DNA from: Thermotalea metallivorans
Lineage (GTDB): Bacteria > Bacillota > Clostridia > Peptostreptococcales > Thermotaleaceae
Length of the DNA stretch: 64,000 bases
Reading direction: 5' to 3'
Assembly (NCBI RefSeq): GCF_001562415.1
Contig: NZ_LOEE01000072.1
Location: forward strand, 33,783 to 97,782
Shown: in pieces, positions 38,935-47,705 of the stretch
How positions within the stretch are numbered: position 1 is the first letter of the stretch
How the letters are laid out: the number at the start of each line of letters is the position of its first letter
Notes under the pieces: model-generated
What the model was told of the DNA's origin: nothing
Seen by the model: the letters and a program-made list of their open reading frames with translations, nothing else
Databases searched by the model: none
Made by a program: the position numbers and the translations under genes

Positions 38935-38969
38935 TAGACCCTGGGGTATGATTTATGACTCCAGGGTCT
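38935..38969 (+). terminator. Terminator-like hairpin after purA
   Basis: TAGACCCTGG (38935-38944) pairs with CCAGGGTCT (38961-38969). The T-run after it is poor, so it may act as an attenuating or bidirectional hairpin between purA and the convergent tRNA genes. Confidence 0.5.
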
Positions 38970-39040
38970 GTTGCATATGCAGGAAATGCATAAAAAAGAG
39001 ATATGAGTACACCAATCTCACATCCCTTTTTCCTATGTAA

Positions 39041-39115
39041 TGGAGCTGGCGAAGGGAATCGAACCCCCAACCTGCTGATTACAAGTCAGCTGCTCTACCG
39101 TTGAGCCACGCCAGC
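39041..39115 (-). tRNA. tRNA-Thr (anticodon TGT)
   Basis: On the minus strand the acceptor GCTGGCG pairs with CGCCAGC, followed by T and an encoded CCA. The D arm (GGCTCAACGGTAGAGC), the anticodon loop CTTGTAA reading TGT, and the T arm (GGGGGTTCGATTCCC) are all regular. The gene is 75 bases with CCA. Confidence 0.95.
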
Positions 39116-39121
39116 AAAAGA

Positions 39122-39197
39122 TGGTGACCCATCCGCGGCTCGAACGCGGGACACCTTGATTAAAAGTCAAGTGCTCTACCTGCTGAGCTAATGGGTC
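39122..39197 (-). tRNA. tRNA-Lys (anticodon TTT)
   Basis: On the minus strand the acceptor GACCCAT pairs with ATGGGTC, followed by A and an encoded CCA. The loop CTTTTAA gives anticodon TTT, and the T arm reads CGCGTTCGAGCCGCG. It is six bases from the tRNA-Thr gene, so both come from one transcript. Confidence 0.95.
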
Positions 39198-39292
39198 CAA
39201 CTGTTTTGTACCACAGTTATATATATTACACCATCAAACAGCATAAGTCAATAAAAATACACTATTTTTTTATGGAAAGTTTTGCAATTTTA

Positions 39293-40285
39293 TTATCTTT
39301 CCCAGCGAAGGTCTTTGCCATAGAATTTGAGGATGGTAAATTCTCCAAAGATTCTCGAGGATACCCTATGGCTGTATATATTTGCTATTTCAATGGGAGA
39401 TAAATTGGTGGATATCAAAATTTTCTTTCCTTGAACTAACCTGGAATTGATGATATTAAAGATTTCTGTATTGGTAAAAGAGTTGTTCAGTTCTGTACCC
39501 AAATCATCAATAATCAACAGGTCGCAGTCAAAAAGAAGCTGGTAACTGGTTTCTATGTCTGGAGTTCTCTGGTTGTTAAATTTATAATCCTCCAGAATCT
39601 CTAAAATTTTAAAGGCTGTTTGGTAGATGACAATTTTTCCCTTATCCAGCAAAGCTTTGGCGATGCAATTGCACATGAAGGTTTTGCCCAACCCCGTCGC
39701 TCCGTAGAAAAACAGATTTTCTTTTGGCTTTTGATCAAAATTGATGACAAACCCCTCGCAAATACTCAGGATATTTTGCATATTTTGTTTTGGTGTAAGC
39801 TCTTCATCCTTGTATTTGCTGTCTGAAAACAGCTCTAAGTTAAAGGTTTGAAAGTTTTCCTTTTCTAAAACCCTGGACATATTAGACATTTCATAAGCAC
39901 GGTTAATCAGCCGTTGTTTAAAGCAACTACACTTTTCTCCGTCCGGCCCAAAACCTGTATCTTTGCAGGTACTGCACTGATAGTTCAGCTCCATATAATG
40001 AAGGGGAAAATTGTTTTCGGTCAAAAGAATGGCTTTTTCCTGTTTCAGCCGATCCATTTTCTCCTTGATGTACCGGAGGGACTGTTCATAGTTTTGGGGA
40101 TTGGAAAGGATCGTCTTGGCTACCAGCATTCCGGTCTTGCCGATTTCCTCGTCAATTGCCTTGATTCTGGGTACTAAGCTGTATACATGCTTCTTTCTTT
40201 TTTCCAGTTCCTTATGCTCGAAATCCCTTATCTTTTCGTATTCCAGCAATATGTCTTTCACAAATTGATGGTACAAGCTTAACAC
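39293..40285 (-). CDS. DnaI/DnaC-like primosomal helicase loader
   Basis: AAA+ ATPase of 330 residues that loads the replicative helicase. A zinc-binding N-terminal part has four cysteines (YQCSTCKDTGFGPDGEKCSC), typical of this family. The ATPase has FYGATGLGKTFMCNCIAK (Walker A), LLIIDDLGTELNNSF (Walker B and sensor), and a conserved arginine region near the end. The start is GTG at 40285, six bases after the stop of the DnaD-like gene. The pair encodes primosome components that would act with DnaB encoded at 32787. Confidence 0.92.
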   Translation of the reverse strand: MLSLYHQFVKDILLEYEKIRDFEHKELEKRKKHVYSLVPRIKAIDEEIGKTGMLVAKTILSNPQNYEQSLRYIKEKMDRLKQEKAILLTENNFPLHYMELNYQCSTCKDTGFGPDGEKCSCFKQRLINRAYEMSNMSRVLEKENFQTFNLELFSDSKYKDEELTPKQNMQNILSICEGFVINFDQKPKENLFFYGATGLGKTFMCNCIAKALLDKGKIVIYQTAFKILEILEDYKFNNQRTPDIETSYQLLFDCDLLIIDDLGTELNNSFTNTEIFNIINSRLVQGKKILISTNLSPIEIANIYSHRVSSRIFGEFTILKFYGKDLRWER

Positions 40286-40290
40286 CTACC

Positions 40291-41337
40291 TTATTTCTTT
40301 TTTCTCAGCAGCTCTTCCAGTTCCTCATTTGTATATTCAAAGGGGGGTTGTTCAAAATTATGGAAACGGTTTGTTGCACGCCGGCTCTGCTTCTTAGCGG
40401 GAGATTTTTCCCCCGAGCGTTGTTCGGGAATATCTTCTACGGACCTTACATTGTTATTTTTCCAATCTGCCAAAATGCCGTGAATGTAGTTGATATTAGG
40501 ATTAGAGGTTTTTTTGGAGTTTTCGCAGGCTTTTAAGATCAGCTCCATACTGAAGCCCCATTCGTCCAGCCAGGTATCCATGGCCTTCCTTTCTGCCTCG
40601 GAAGGTTCTCTGAAACGAAATCCCAAGGCTTTGAAAATCTTGCTGTACTGCATGTATCTTTCATCGGTTTTGGAAAGGTATTCCTCCAATTTTTGTCCGT
40701 TGGTGATACCGTGATCATACCAATTTCTGATGACAGCACCTACATACTTGACGTTTTTGATGTTTTTTTGCTGTACGCAGTACATGAAAGCCTGGATGAT
40801 CAAGTCGGGATCCATGTTATAGTTGTATATCCATTCCAGAATCTCCATCATCTCATTGGGAACAAGACTTCGCCGTATAAGCTGATTGATATGGTAAAAC
40901 ATTTCTTTGATCTCCGGAACTTTATTGGCCTCAATCAGATCGGCCGGAGAACAGGTGTAGGAGCTTTTTGCGGTATTTTCATTGGACGTGCTCTGAAAAT
41001 GATTATGTATATATAACTGTTTTAGGCTTAGGAATTCAACGGCAAATTGGGATTTATCCTCCGGATCGGCGGCATGTTTTTTGATAATACCTTTTTTTTC
41101 CCAGAAATCCCAAGCATCCAGAACATCAGACAAAGGAATATTCAAATGCTTGGCAATGGTATGATGATCTACAGACAAAGAAGTATCTTTATCATAGGCA
41201 TATTTGTATCCCAGTAGATATACCTTTACATAGGTACCGTTGGCCATAGGCATAAAATCATTAATAAATATATTCTCAATGGGGGTATCGCCTAAATCGA
41301 AATCCGCTATTTGCTTGATAAAACGCAATAACCTCAT
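40291..41337 (-). CDS. DnaD domain replication initiation protein
   Basis: Primosome protein of 348 residues. The N-terminal winged-helix part (HHTIAKHLNIPLSDVLDAWD) and two C-terminal DnaD/DnaB2 repeats are visible, the first with YVGAVIRNWYDHGI, the diagnostic YxxxIxxWxxxGI pattern. In Firmicutes such proteins remodel the origin and recruit the helicase loader. The AAAGGGAGG site lies directly against the ATG at 41337, so the TTG three codons later (41328) may be the true start. It forms an operon with the helicase loader. Confidence 0.87.
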   Translation of the reverse strand: MRLLRFIKQIADFDLGDTPIENIFINDFMPMANGTYVKVYLLGYKYAYDKDTSLSVDHHTIAKHLNIPLSDVLDAWDFWEKKGIIKKHAADPEDKSQFAVEFLSLKQLYIHNHFQSTSNENTAKSSYTCSPADLIEANKVPEIKEMFYHINQLIRRSLVPNEMMEILEWIYNYNMDPDLIIQAFMYCVQQKNIKNVKYVGAVIRNWYDHGITNGQKLEEYLSKTDERYMQYSKIFKALGFRFREPSEAERKAMDTWLDEWGFSMELILKACENSKKTSNPNINYIHGILADWKNNNVRSVEDIPEQRSGEKSPAKKQSRRATNRFHNFEQPPFEYTNEELEELLRKKK

Positions 41338-41484
41338 CCTCCCTTTTTACTGAAGATATGGACTGATTCCATTATATCATAACTGCAAAGAAGAATTTAA
41401 GTCGAGAAACAAAATATGCACATATTGGAAGGCTGGCGACATATAGTTTATATAAGCAGAAAAACCGGAATAGGAGGGGTTTGT

Positions 41485-43002
41485 TTGATAAAATTACAAT
41501 TGAACAAAAGATTTACTGCCCTCACGGTAGTTTTCTTCATATTGTCTTTATCTTTATTTGCAGTAAAATTGCATGTATTGGAAAGGATTACATCTGTCTA
41601 TTCCAACGGGAAGCTGCTTTCAGAGAAAAATATTCATGCGTATGATATGGAGGTTCAATTGGACCCTGCGGAGAAGATGCTAACGGCCCGCCAGAAGATC
41701 CATTATGTCAATCATGCAGATCGGCCTTTCCATACCCTGTATTTTCATCTTTACCCCAATGCCTTTAAGCTCGAGGAAACGGTGCCTTTTGAGAAAAAAG
41801 AGATGGGATTAGCCTACCCCAAGGGATTTGAACCGGGATACATACAAATTACATCGGTAAAAAGCAGGGATGAGGCCTTAAGCTATGTGGTCATGGGAAA
41901 AGGGGACACGATTTTAAGAGTAAATTTGATCAAGGAATTGGAACCAAGGGAAACCATCGATTTGGATATAGATTTTGCTGTGAAAATTCCTCCCAGCTAC
42001 GGCAGATTTGGCTATGGTGAAAATACCATCAGCATAGCCAATTGGTATCCCATCGCTGCTGTATTTGACCATAAGGGATGGAATTTGGAGCCCTACTATG
42101 CCATTGGAGATCCCTTTTATAGCGATATCGCCAATTACAGGGTTTCTATTGCTGTGCCTCCCGAATATATTGTAGCTGCCACGGGGAATATCACAAAGAA
42201 AGAAAATAAGGACGGCAAGGTTGTATGGACCATGAATGCCAAGACCGTTCGAGACTTTGCCATGATCATTAGTGATAAGTATAAAATCATGGAAGATCAG
42301 GTGAACGGTATTAAAATTTTTTCCTATTATTTTGAAGACAAATATGCAGATATTGCCTTAAAAACGGCCAGGGATGCCATCAAAATATTCAGTGAATGCT
42401 TCGGGAAATACCCCTATGAACAATTTTCTGTGGCAGCGGCAGATTTTTTTATTGGAGGGATGGAGTATCCCAATCTTGTGTTCATCGATGAAGGGCTGTA
42501 CAGGGGAGAGCGGCAGGACATATTGGAATATGTCATTGCCCATGAGGCGGCCCACCAATGGTGGTACGGCATTGTGGGCAATGATGAGGTAAACGAGCCT
42601 TGGCTGGATGAAGCATTGACGGAGTATTCTACCTTGCTCTATTACGAAAAGAAGTACGGAAAAGAAGTAAAGGATCAGATTTATAAAAACATGATTGTCC
42701 ATTATTATCATACCTATAGAGAACATCAGCCCGAAAGCAATGAAACGGTATACAGGAGCTTGCACCAGTTTAAAGATTCTATGGAATACCAGGTGATGGT
42801 GTATTATAAAGGGGCTATGTTTGTAGAGGATTTGCGGCAACAATTAGGGGATGAGGAGTTTTTCAAGCTTCTGAGGGTGTATTTTGATAAGTATAAATTT
42901 AAAAATGCCAATACGGAAGATTTTATAAAACTTTGCGAGCAGGTAACGGATAAAGGATGGAGAGATAATTTTAAAGCGTGGCTTCGATATCATCAGGAAT
43001 AA
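41485..43002 (+). CDS. M1 family zinc metallopeptidase (aminopeptidase-like), membrane-anchored
   Basis: Gluzincin of about 505 residues. An N-terminal hydrophobic anchor (LTVVFFILSLSLFAV) is followed by the beta-sandwich and catalytic domain. The zinc site is HEAAH (His353, His357) with Glu376 in LDEALTEY, and GGMEYPN takes the place of the GAMEN substrate motif. The TTG at 41485 behind AGGAGGGG gives a normal signal-anchor start; an ATG at 41416 lacks a site. It is probably extracytoplasmic and trims peptides for uptake. Confidence 0.88.
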   Translation: MIKLQLNKRFTALTVVFFILSLSLFAVKLHVLERITSVYSNGKLLSEKNIHAYDMEVQLDPAEKMLTARQKIHYVNHADRPFHTLYFHLYPNAFKLEETVPFEKKEMGLAYPKGFEPGYIQITSVKSRDEALSYVVMGKGDTILRVNLIKELEPRETIDLDIDFAVKIPPSYGRFGYGENTISIANWYPIAAVFDHKGWNLEPYYAIGDPFYSDIANYRVSIAVPPEYIVAATGNITKKENKDGKVVWTMNAKTVRDFAMIISDKYKIMEDQVNGIKIFSYYFEDKYADIALKTARDAIKIFSECFGKYPYEQFSVAAADFFIGGMEYPNLVFIDEGLYRGERQDILEYVIAHEAAHQWWYGIVGNDEVNEPWLDEALTEYSTLLYYEKKYGKEVKDQIYKNMIVHYYHTYREHQPESNETVYRSLHQFKDSMEYQVMVYYKGAMFVEDLRQQLGDEEFFKLLRVYFDKYKFKNANTEDFIKLCEQVTDKGWRDNFKAWLRYHQE

Positions 43003-43148
43003 TATAAAAAATTTCACATAGAATAGTAGCAAAGGGGTTGTCCATTTTATGGAAAATCCTATTTTGTGAAAAAATTTTGTTCCATGAAAATTTTGATGGA
43101 TGCTAAAATTTAAGATAATCCGGCAAGCAGGGGTGATGGGAATAAGGG

Positions 43149-43177
43149 TTGATAAAACTAGAAAGTATTGATATAAT
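43149..43177 (+). promoter_or_regulatory. SigmaA-type promoter of the M23 peptidase gene
   Basis: TTGATA (43149-43154), a 17-base spacer and TATAAT (43172-43177). The predicted start is near 43184, leaving a leader of about 107 bases. Confidence 0.7.
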
Positions 43178-43195
43178 GAAAAAGCTTAAGTAAAT

Positions 43196-43212
43196 ATTAC
43201 ATTCATGTTACA
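43196..43212 (-). promoter_or_regulatory. Putative WalR box in the leader of the M23 peptidase gene
   Basis: On the minus strand the sequence reads TGTAAC-ATGAA-TGTAAT, a full fit to the WalR consensus TGTWAH-N5-TGTWAH. It lies about 13-29 bases after the predicted transcript start, the position expected for repression. WalR itself is encoded about 4.5 kb away. Confidence 0.6.
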
Positions 43213-43290
43213 AAAATTTTTAAAGGATCAACATAGTGTGAAAGATATAGAAAATGCAAACCTATAGAAAAGAGGAAGGGAGCTTTTCCA

Positions 43291-44709
43291 ATGCCTATAA
43301 ACAAATTCCATGAGCATGTGAAAAGGTGGATATCACGGAATTACATACGCTTGACGAGATATTGGATGGGTCTCCATCGAAAAGACCGAAAAAAGATTGC
43401 CCTAGGATCTGGGGCGATTGCTTCGATGCTGTTGTTATCCATTTTCATCCACTACCACAATATGGCCTATGCTGTGAAAGTGGACGGCAAGATTGTGGGA
43501 ATCGTTAGAGAAAAAGAGGATTTTTCAAAACTTGTGGAAACCATGCAAGCAAATTTGCATCGCACATATAATAAAGAGATTGTCTTGAATCAAACCATTG
43601 TCTATGAAAGGACGAAGGCGAAAAAGAAAGAATTGACGGATAGCAATGCCTTAAAAAAGGCTGTAAAAGAAATGATGCATTTTCAGGTAAGGGCCTACGG
43701 CATCAAAGCCAATGGGCAGGTGATTGCTTGCCTGTCTACGAAGGGAGAGGCAGAAAAAGTTTTAGATGAGATCAAAAAAATATACACCGACAATTCCAAT
43801 GCAGTCTATGGGCAAGTGTACTTTGGAGAAAAGGTTGAAATCGCAGAGGTTGTATCGGAATTCTATGATCTGAAAACCACAGAAGAGGCCCTAAAGCTGA
43901 TTCAGCAGGGAACCGATGAAATACGGGTGCATGAAGTGCAAAGCGGGGAGAGTTTCTGGACCATTGCGAAAAAATACGGGTTAAGGGTTGAGGATTTGGA
44001 AAAGGCCAATCCAGGCATCAATCCTGAAAAACTGCAGCTGAAGCAAAAAATCAATTTGGTTGTTCCAAAGCCCCTATTAACAGTGGCTACGGTGGAAAAG
44101 GTGAGATATGAAGAAAAGATCCCCCGTGAAATTGTGATGGAAAATACTTCTGCACTGTTTCAAGGAGAGAAAAAGATAAAAATTGAAGGAAAAGACGGGA
44201 AAAGGGAAGTCATAGCAGAGATTGTAAGACATAACGGAATAGAGATTGAGAGAAGGATTTTGGAAGAAAAGATGATTGTACAGCCGGAAAAGCAAGTGGT
44301 ATTACAGGGCACCAAAAAGAAGCCCCTGACGGTGGCTACGGGTGTCTTGGCGAATCCTACAAGGGGCAAATTGACTTCCAGATTCGGCTGGAGATGGGGA
44401 AGAAAACATGAAGGGATTGATATTGCGGCGAGGATTGGAACGCCTATCTATGCGGCTGACGGAGGAAAAGTTATATTTTCCGGCGTAAGGAGCGGGTATG
44501 GCAAGTTGGTAATTATTGATCACGGCAACGGAACCCAGACCTATTACGGACACAATAGCAAGAATCTTGTGGCAGTAGGAGATAAGGTATATAAGGGTCA
44601 AAAAATTGCTGAAGTAGGAAATACAGGACGAAGTACGGGGCCCCATCTACATTTTGAGGTAAGAAAGAACGGGCAGCCGGTAAATCCATTGAAATATGTG
44701 CGATATTAA
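43291..44709 (+). CDS. M23 peptidoglycan endopeptidase with LysM and G5 domains
   Basis: Cell-wall hydrolase of 472 residues. One membrane anchor (ASMLLLSIFIHYH, residues 44-56) is followed by an extracytoplasmic helical part, a LysM peptidoglycan-binding domain (about 212-260, VQSGESFWTIAKKYGLRVED), a G5 domain (about 263-345) and the LytM/M23 domain. Zinc ligands are His373 and Asp377 in HEGID, and His452/His454 in HLHFE. The ATG follows GAGGAAGGGAG. It should cut peptide cross-links in the wall. A WalR box in its leader suggests WalRK control. Confidence 0.93.
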   Translation: MPINKFHEHVKRWISRNYIRLTRYWMGLHRKDRKKIALGSGAIASMLLLSIFIHYHNMAYAVKVDGKIVGIVREKEDFSKLVETMQANLHRTYNKEIVLNQTIVYERTKAKKKELTDSNALKKAVKEMMHFQVRAYGIKANGQVIACLSTKGEAEKVLDEIKKIYTDNSNAVYGQVYFGEKVEIAEVVSEFYDLKTTEEALKLIQQGTDEIRVHEVQSGESFWTIAKKYGLRVEDLEKANPGINPEKLQLKQKINLVVPKPLLTVATVEKVRYEEKIPREIVMENTSALFQGEKKIKIEGKDGKREVIAEIVRHNGIEIERRILEEKMIVQPEKQVVLQGTKKKPLTVATGVLANPTRGKLTSRFGWRWGRKHEGIDIAARIGTPIYAADGGKVIFSGVRSGYGKLVIIDHGNGTQTYYGHNSKNLVAVGDKVYKGQKIAEVGNTGRSTGPHLHFEVRKNGQPVNPLKYVRY

Positions 44710-44715
44710 ATAGAA

Positions 44716-44741
44716 ATAGCCTGACTGAAGCGTCAGGCTAT
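44716..44741. terminator. Hairpin copy 1 after the M23 gene
   Basis: ATAGCCTGAC (44716-44725) pairs perfectly with GTCAGGCTAT (44732-44741), loop TGAAGC, followed by TTGCT. The whole 31-base unit 44716-44746 is repeated exactly at 44896-44926. Confidence 0.75.
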
Positions 44742-44754
44742 TTGCTTGTAGACA

Positions 44755-44863
44755 AACCTTTGAGATTTGGCTTCCTGCTCAGACCTGCGCCGCTTTTCTA
44801 AATAAAAAAAATGAAGAAAAAAGCGGCTTGCTGATTCGCGACGAAGCCTAAATCTCAAGGGTT
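44755..44863. repeat. Nested long inverted repeat between the convergent peptidase genes
   Basis: The outer arms are AACCTTTGAGATTTGGCTTC (44755-44774) and its near-perfect complement at 44843-44863, with one bulge and one G-T pair. Inside, CCGCTTTT (44790-44797) faces AAAAGCGG (44818-44825). The result is a hairpin of about 109 bases with two stems and an A-rich tip. I do not recognise the family. Confidence 0.75.
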
Positions 44864-44895
44864 CTTACTTATTCTATTACTTTTTCTATAGACTG

Positions 44896-44921
44896 ATAGC
44901 CTGACTGAAGCGTCAGGCTAT
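44896..44921. terminator. Hairpin copy 2, adjoining the S8 gene
   Basis: Identical in sequence to the hairpin at 44716-44741, including the flanking TTGCT. It touches the stop codon of the S8 peptidase gene (44925-44927), so it may terminate transcripts arriving from both sides. Confidence 0.75.
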
Positions 44922-44924
44922 TTG

Positions 44925-46223
44925 CTATAGAAGGAACAAAAACATGATCAGGAGGCTGGGGTCAAAGGTGAAACCTGGCCTAGGCCGTCGCCGAGGAAAG
45001 GATGGTCTGGGCCTTTTAGAATGAGGTGTATCCGGCAGGGAAATTTCTTCTACTCCTAGGGCTTTATTGACATTAATGATTCCGGACCCTCCTGCGTTTC
45101 TTGATTGAGTGATAGGGACAGCAGTATTCATGATTTTGGCTTTTACGGCTGACGGCGATAGATTGGATTCCTTTTCATAGAGCAGTGCTGCTGCCCCGGC
45201 CACCATAGGAGCTGCCATGGAGGTTCCAGAATGACTGACATAGGCCCCTGGTCCTGTATTGGAAAGGGAGGTGATATCTACGCCCGGTGCTACCACATCG
45301 GGTTTCATGATGCCACCGGGGGTAGGACCCCTACTGGAGAAGTTTGCTACAAAATCATCTTCATAGGTGGATGTACGGTTGTCATCTACGGCGCCTACAG
45401 TAATCACAGAGGGAGCAATGCCGGGTGTGGTGATGGTTCTGGGATTGGGCCCACTGTTGCCTGCAGAAACAACGACGGTAAGCCCGTTTTTTACTGCTGC
45501 TTCTGCTGCCCTGGCGAGAGGATCATCACGGTATGAGGCATCGGCGGGAGAACCGAAGGACATATTGATTACCCGGATATTATACTTATCTTTATTGTCA
45601 ATGACCCATTGAATGCCTGCCACAATATCAGAAGTGGTGCCGCTGCCTTTTTCATCCAGAACTTTCACACCGATGATGTTGGCTTCGGGGGCAATGCCTT
45701 TATATCGCTCGTTGCTGTAGCCGTTTCCGGCGGCAATGCCTGCCACATGGGTGCCATGGCCGTCATCGTCATAGGGATGTGTTCTGTTATTAATAAAATC
45801 TTTAAAAGCCACGATGCGATTGGTAGGCTTCACCAGATCATTATGAGGATATACCCCTGTATCCAATATGGCAATGCCGATGCCTTTGCCCGTATAGCCT
45901 GCGTCATGGACTAAGCCGGCGTTGGCAGCCAGAGAAGCCATATCCATGCATTTGAATACCTTGGCATCATCATTGATATACTGGACCATATGATGGGCTG
46001 CAACTTGATCAATGGATTCTGCAGGAATCTCGGCGGCAATGGCATGGATAACGGGCAGCTCATATTTGATCTTCCCTCCGGCTTTTACGATGCATTCCCT
46101 TATATGGTCACAATTGCCATGGCTATATACAATGACCGAAAGGGTCTGTTTGGATCCTGCCGCAATACGCTTTAATACTGTGGGATGGACAAATTTGGTT
46201 ATTACTCTATTTTGATTCATCAT
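44925..46223 (-). CDS. S8 family subtilisin-like serine protease
   Basis: Subtilase of about 432 residues. The catalytic triad is Asp121 (AILDTGVYPH), His159 (GHGTHVAGIAAG) and Ser335 (HSGTSMAAPMVAG), with the oxyanion Asn in SAGNSGP. An I9-like propeptide (about 1-90) precedes the domain. No signal peptide is visible, so it may stay inside the cell like intracellular subtilisins. The C-terminus is odd: a Pro/Arg-rich stretch (PRPSFPRRRPRPGF) and then a hydrophobic end (LLIMFLFLL). I favour the ATG at 46223, behind GGAG, over the GTG at 46229. Confidence 0.9.
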   Translation of the reverse strand: MMNQNRVITKFVHPTVLKRIAAGSKQTLSVIVYSHGNCDHIRECIVKAGGKIKYELPVIHAIAAEIPAESIDQVAAHHMVQYINDDAKVFKCMDMASLAANAGLVHDAGYTGKGIGIAILDTGVYPHNDLVKPTNRIVAFKDFINNRTHPYDDDGHGTHVAGIAAGNGYSNERYKGIAPEANIIGVKVLDEKGSGTTSDIVAGIQWVIDNKDKYNIRVINMSFGSPADASYRDDPLARAAEAAVKNGLTVVVSAGNSGPNPRTITTPGIAPSVITVGAVDDNRTSTYEDDFVANFSSRGPTPGGIMKPDVVAPGVDITSLSNTGPGAYVSHSGTSMAAPMVAGAAALLYEKESNLSPSAVKAKIMNTAVPITQSRNAGGSGIINVNKALGVEEISLPDTPHSKRPRPSFPRRRPRPGFTFDPSLLIMFLFLL

Positions 46224-46229
46224 GCTCAC

Positions 46230-46547
46230 TCCATATCATTTATTTTCAATACCAATGTATGCCGGCATGTCATAAAGTGTTCAAAAGGAAGAAAATAAGA
46301 TGAAATCAGGGGTGAGGCCAATGAAATTCCTATTATTGCTAGTGAAGTTGACATAACATTATGTTATAATATCGGTGTATCTCCTCATATACATACCCTG
46401 AAAAAAGAATCTGGGTTTTGAATCTCTGGACATAAATCCCAAAGGATTTAGCCATCAGGTTCCTTGGAAATTTTGTGCGGCATTGATCCTGACCTATGGC
46501 AGGTTAGTTTTTCTGCCGCAAGTTTTATAAAGGGGGAGGAGATGCAG
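46230..46547. other. Intergenic region with a perfect 15-base palindrome
   Basis: ATAACAT-T-ATGTTAT sits near 46354-46368, overlapping a TATAAT (46365-46370), next to TTGACA (46348-46353). The 11-base spacing is too short for a standard sigmaA promoter. The palindrome looks like an operator. No gene is supported here. Confidence 0.45.
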
Positions 46548-47372
46548 ATGAAAAGAGTATGCATAAGAAAGGGGAAAGTTTTTCTACTGCTTTTCCTAGG
46601 TTTTGCCTTGATCTTTAGGGCTTTGCCCATGGAGACCATGAAAGTAGGTTTATATCCTCTTTTTCGAGAAGTGCAATATCGTATCATAGCGTACCGGACA
46701 AGGGATTTTGGTGTGAGGGAAACGGAACATTTTATTATAAAGTACCAGACAAAAGATGACGAAGTGTTGGATCTTATCGCGGAAGCATCGGAAAGATATT
46801 ACGATGATGTAAGCCGTTTGTTGGACTATTATCCGAAAAAAAAGACGATCGTGATTGTCTATGATGATCCGGCGAAACTGATGAAAAATACAAACCTAAG
46901 GCAAGGAAAGCCTCCTATGGGCGTATATTACGCCTCTACAGTCCAAATCCTATCCCCGAGATTATGGGTTCCCGAAAATGAAGACATGCGGGAGATATTC
47001 TTGAATGAGGGGCCTATGGTCCATGAATTTGCCCATTTGCTGGTGGATGACTTAGCCAAGGGAAATTATCCCCTGTGGTTTACGGAGGGAGTTGCACTAT
47101 ATCAAGAATATATTCATACAGGATATGAATGGGGAAAGGATTTGGAATTTGAAGGCGCCCCTTATACAATAAGCCAAATGACAGAGAATTTTCATCAACT
47201 GGATGAAATGTTGGCTTACAAGAGATCCTTTGAAATGATGAAGCATATGGTGGAAACCTATGGACCTGATGGACTAAATAAAGTTTTAAGGGCCTTGGGC
47301 AGAGGGGAAAATTTTTCCGATGTACACAGGGAGGTTTTTGGTAAAGAAATTGAAACAATCTATGGAAAATAG
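46548..47372 (+). CDS. Peptidase MA-like gluzincin, exported
   Basis: About 274 residues with an N-terminal signal or anchor (VFLLLFLGFALIF). The metallopeptidase signature is HEFAH (His159 to His163) followed by PLWFTEGVALYQEY, which supplies the third ligand, as in the peptidase MA-like family. The rest of the sequence is unlike well-studied peptidases. The ATG at 46548 is well spaced from GGGGGAGG; another ATG lies two codons earlier. It is the last of four peptidase genes in this region. Confidence 0.78.
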   Translation: MKRVCIRKGKVFLLLFLGFALIFRALPMETMKVGLYPLFREVQYRIIAYRTRDFGVRETEHFIIKYQTKDDEVLDLIAEASERYYDDVSRLLDYYPKKKTIVIVYDDPAKLMKNTNLRQGKPPMGVYYASTVQILSPRLWVPENEDMREIFLNEGPMVHEFAHLLVDDLAKGNYPLWFTEGVALYQEYIHTGYEWGKDLEFEGAPYTISQMTENFHQLDEMLAYKRSFEMMKHMVETYGPDGLNKVLRALGRGENFSDVHREVFGKEIETIYGK

Positions 47373-47705
47373 CGTCAAAAAAGCAGGATATATTGGTGCA
47401 AATATATCCTGCCAGATCTATGTGAAAAGGAGGAGACGAAATTTCTATAGATAGATTTCTGCAGATAGGAAGGGAAAATATAGATTTTGGCGAAAAAGGT
47501 ACATCATGGAGAAAATGTGGAAAAGTACTTATGAAGAATATAAGTTAATGTCATTATACCCCAACTTGTAGGTTGTGCATATGGGTTGATTGTAGGATTC
47601 GTCTAGTACAAAAGTCTTAAAATATTTTGTACGGCAGCAAAAGGATTCGAAACAAAAAAAAAGAATATTATCATAAAAAGTGAAAAAATAATGAGGTGAA
47701 ACGGC
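47373..47705. other. Intergenic region upstream of walR with two inverted repeats
   Basis: GCAGGATATATT (47383-47394) pairs with AATATATCCTGC (47401-47412), a likely end-of-gene hairpin for the MA-like peptidase. GTACAAAA (47606-47613) and TTTTGTAC (47625-47632) are a perfect 8-base inverted repeat about 75 bases before walR. No gene is seen here. Confidence 0.5.

Noticed and set aside
46348..46370. TTGACA followed by TATAAT as a promoter of the MA-like peptidase
   Set aside because: The spacing is only 11 bases, too short for sigmaA; the palindrome there is reported instead.
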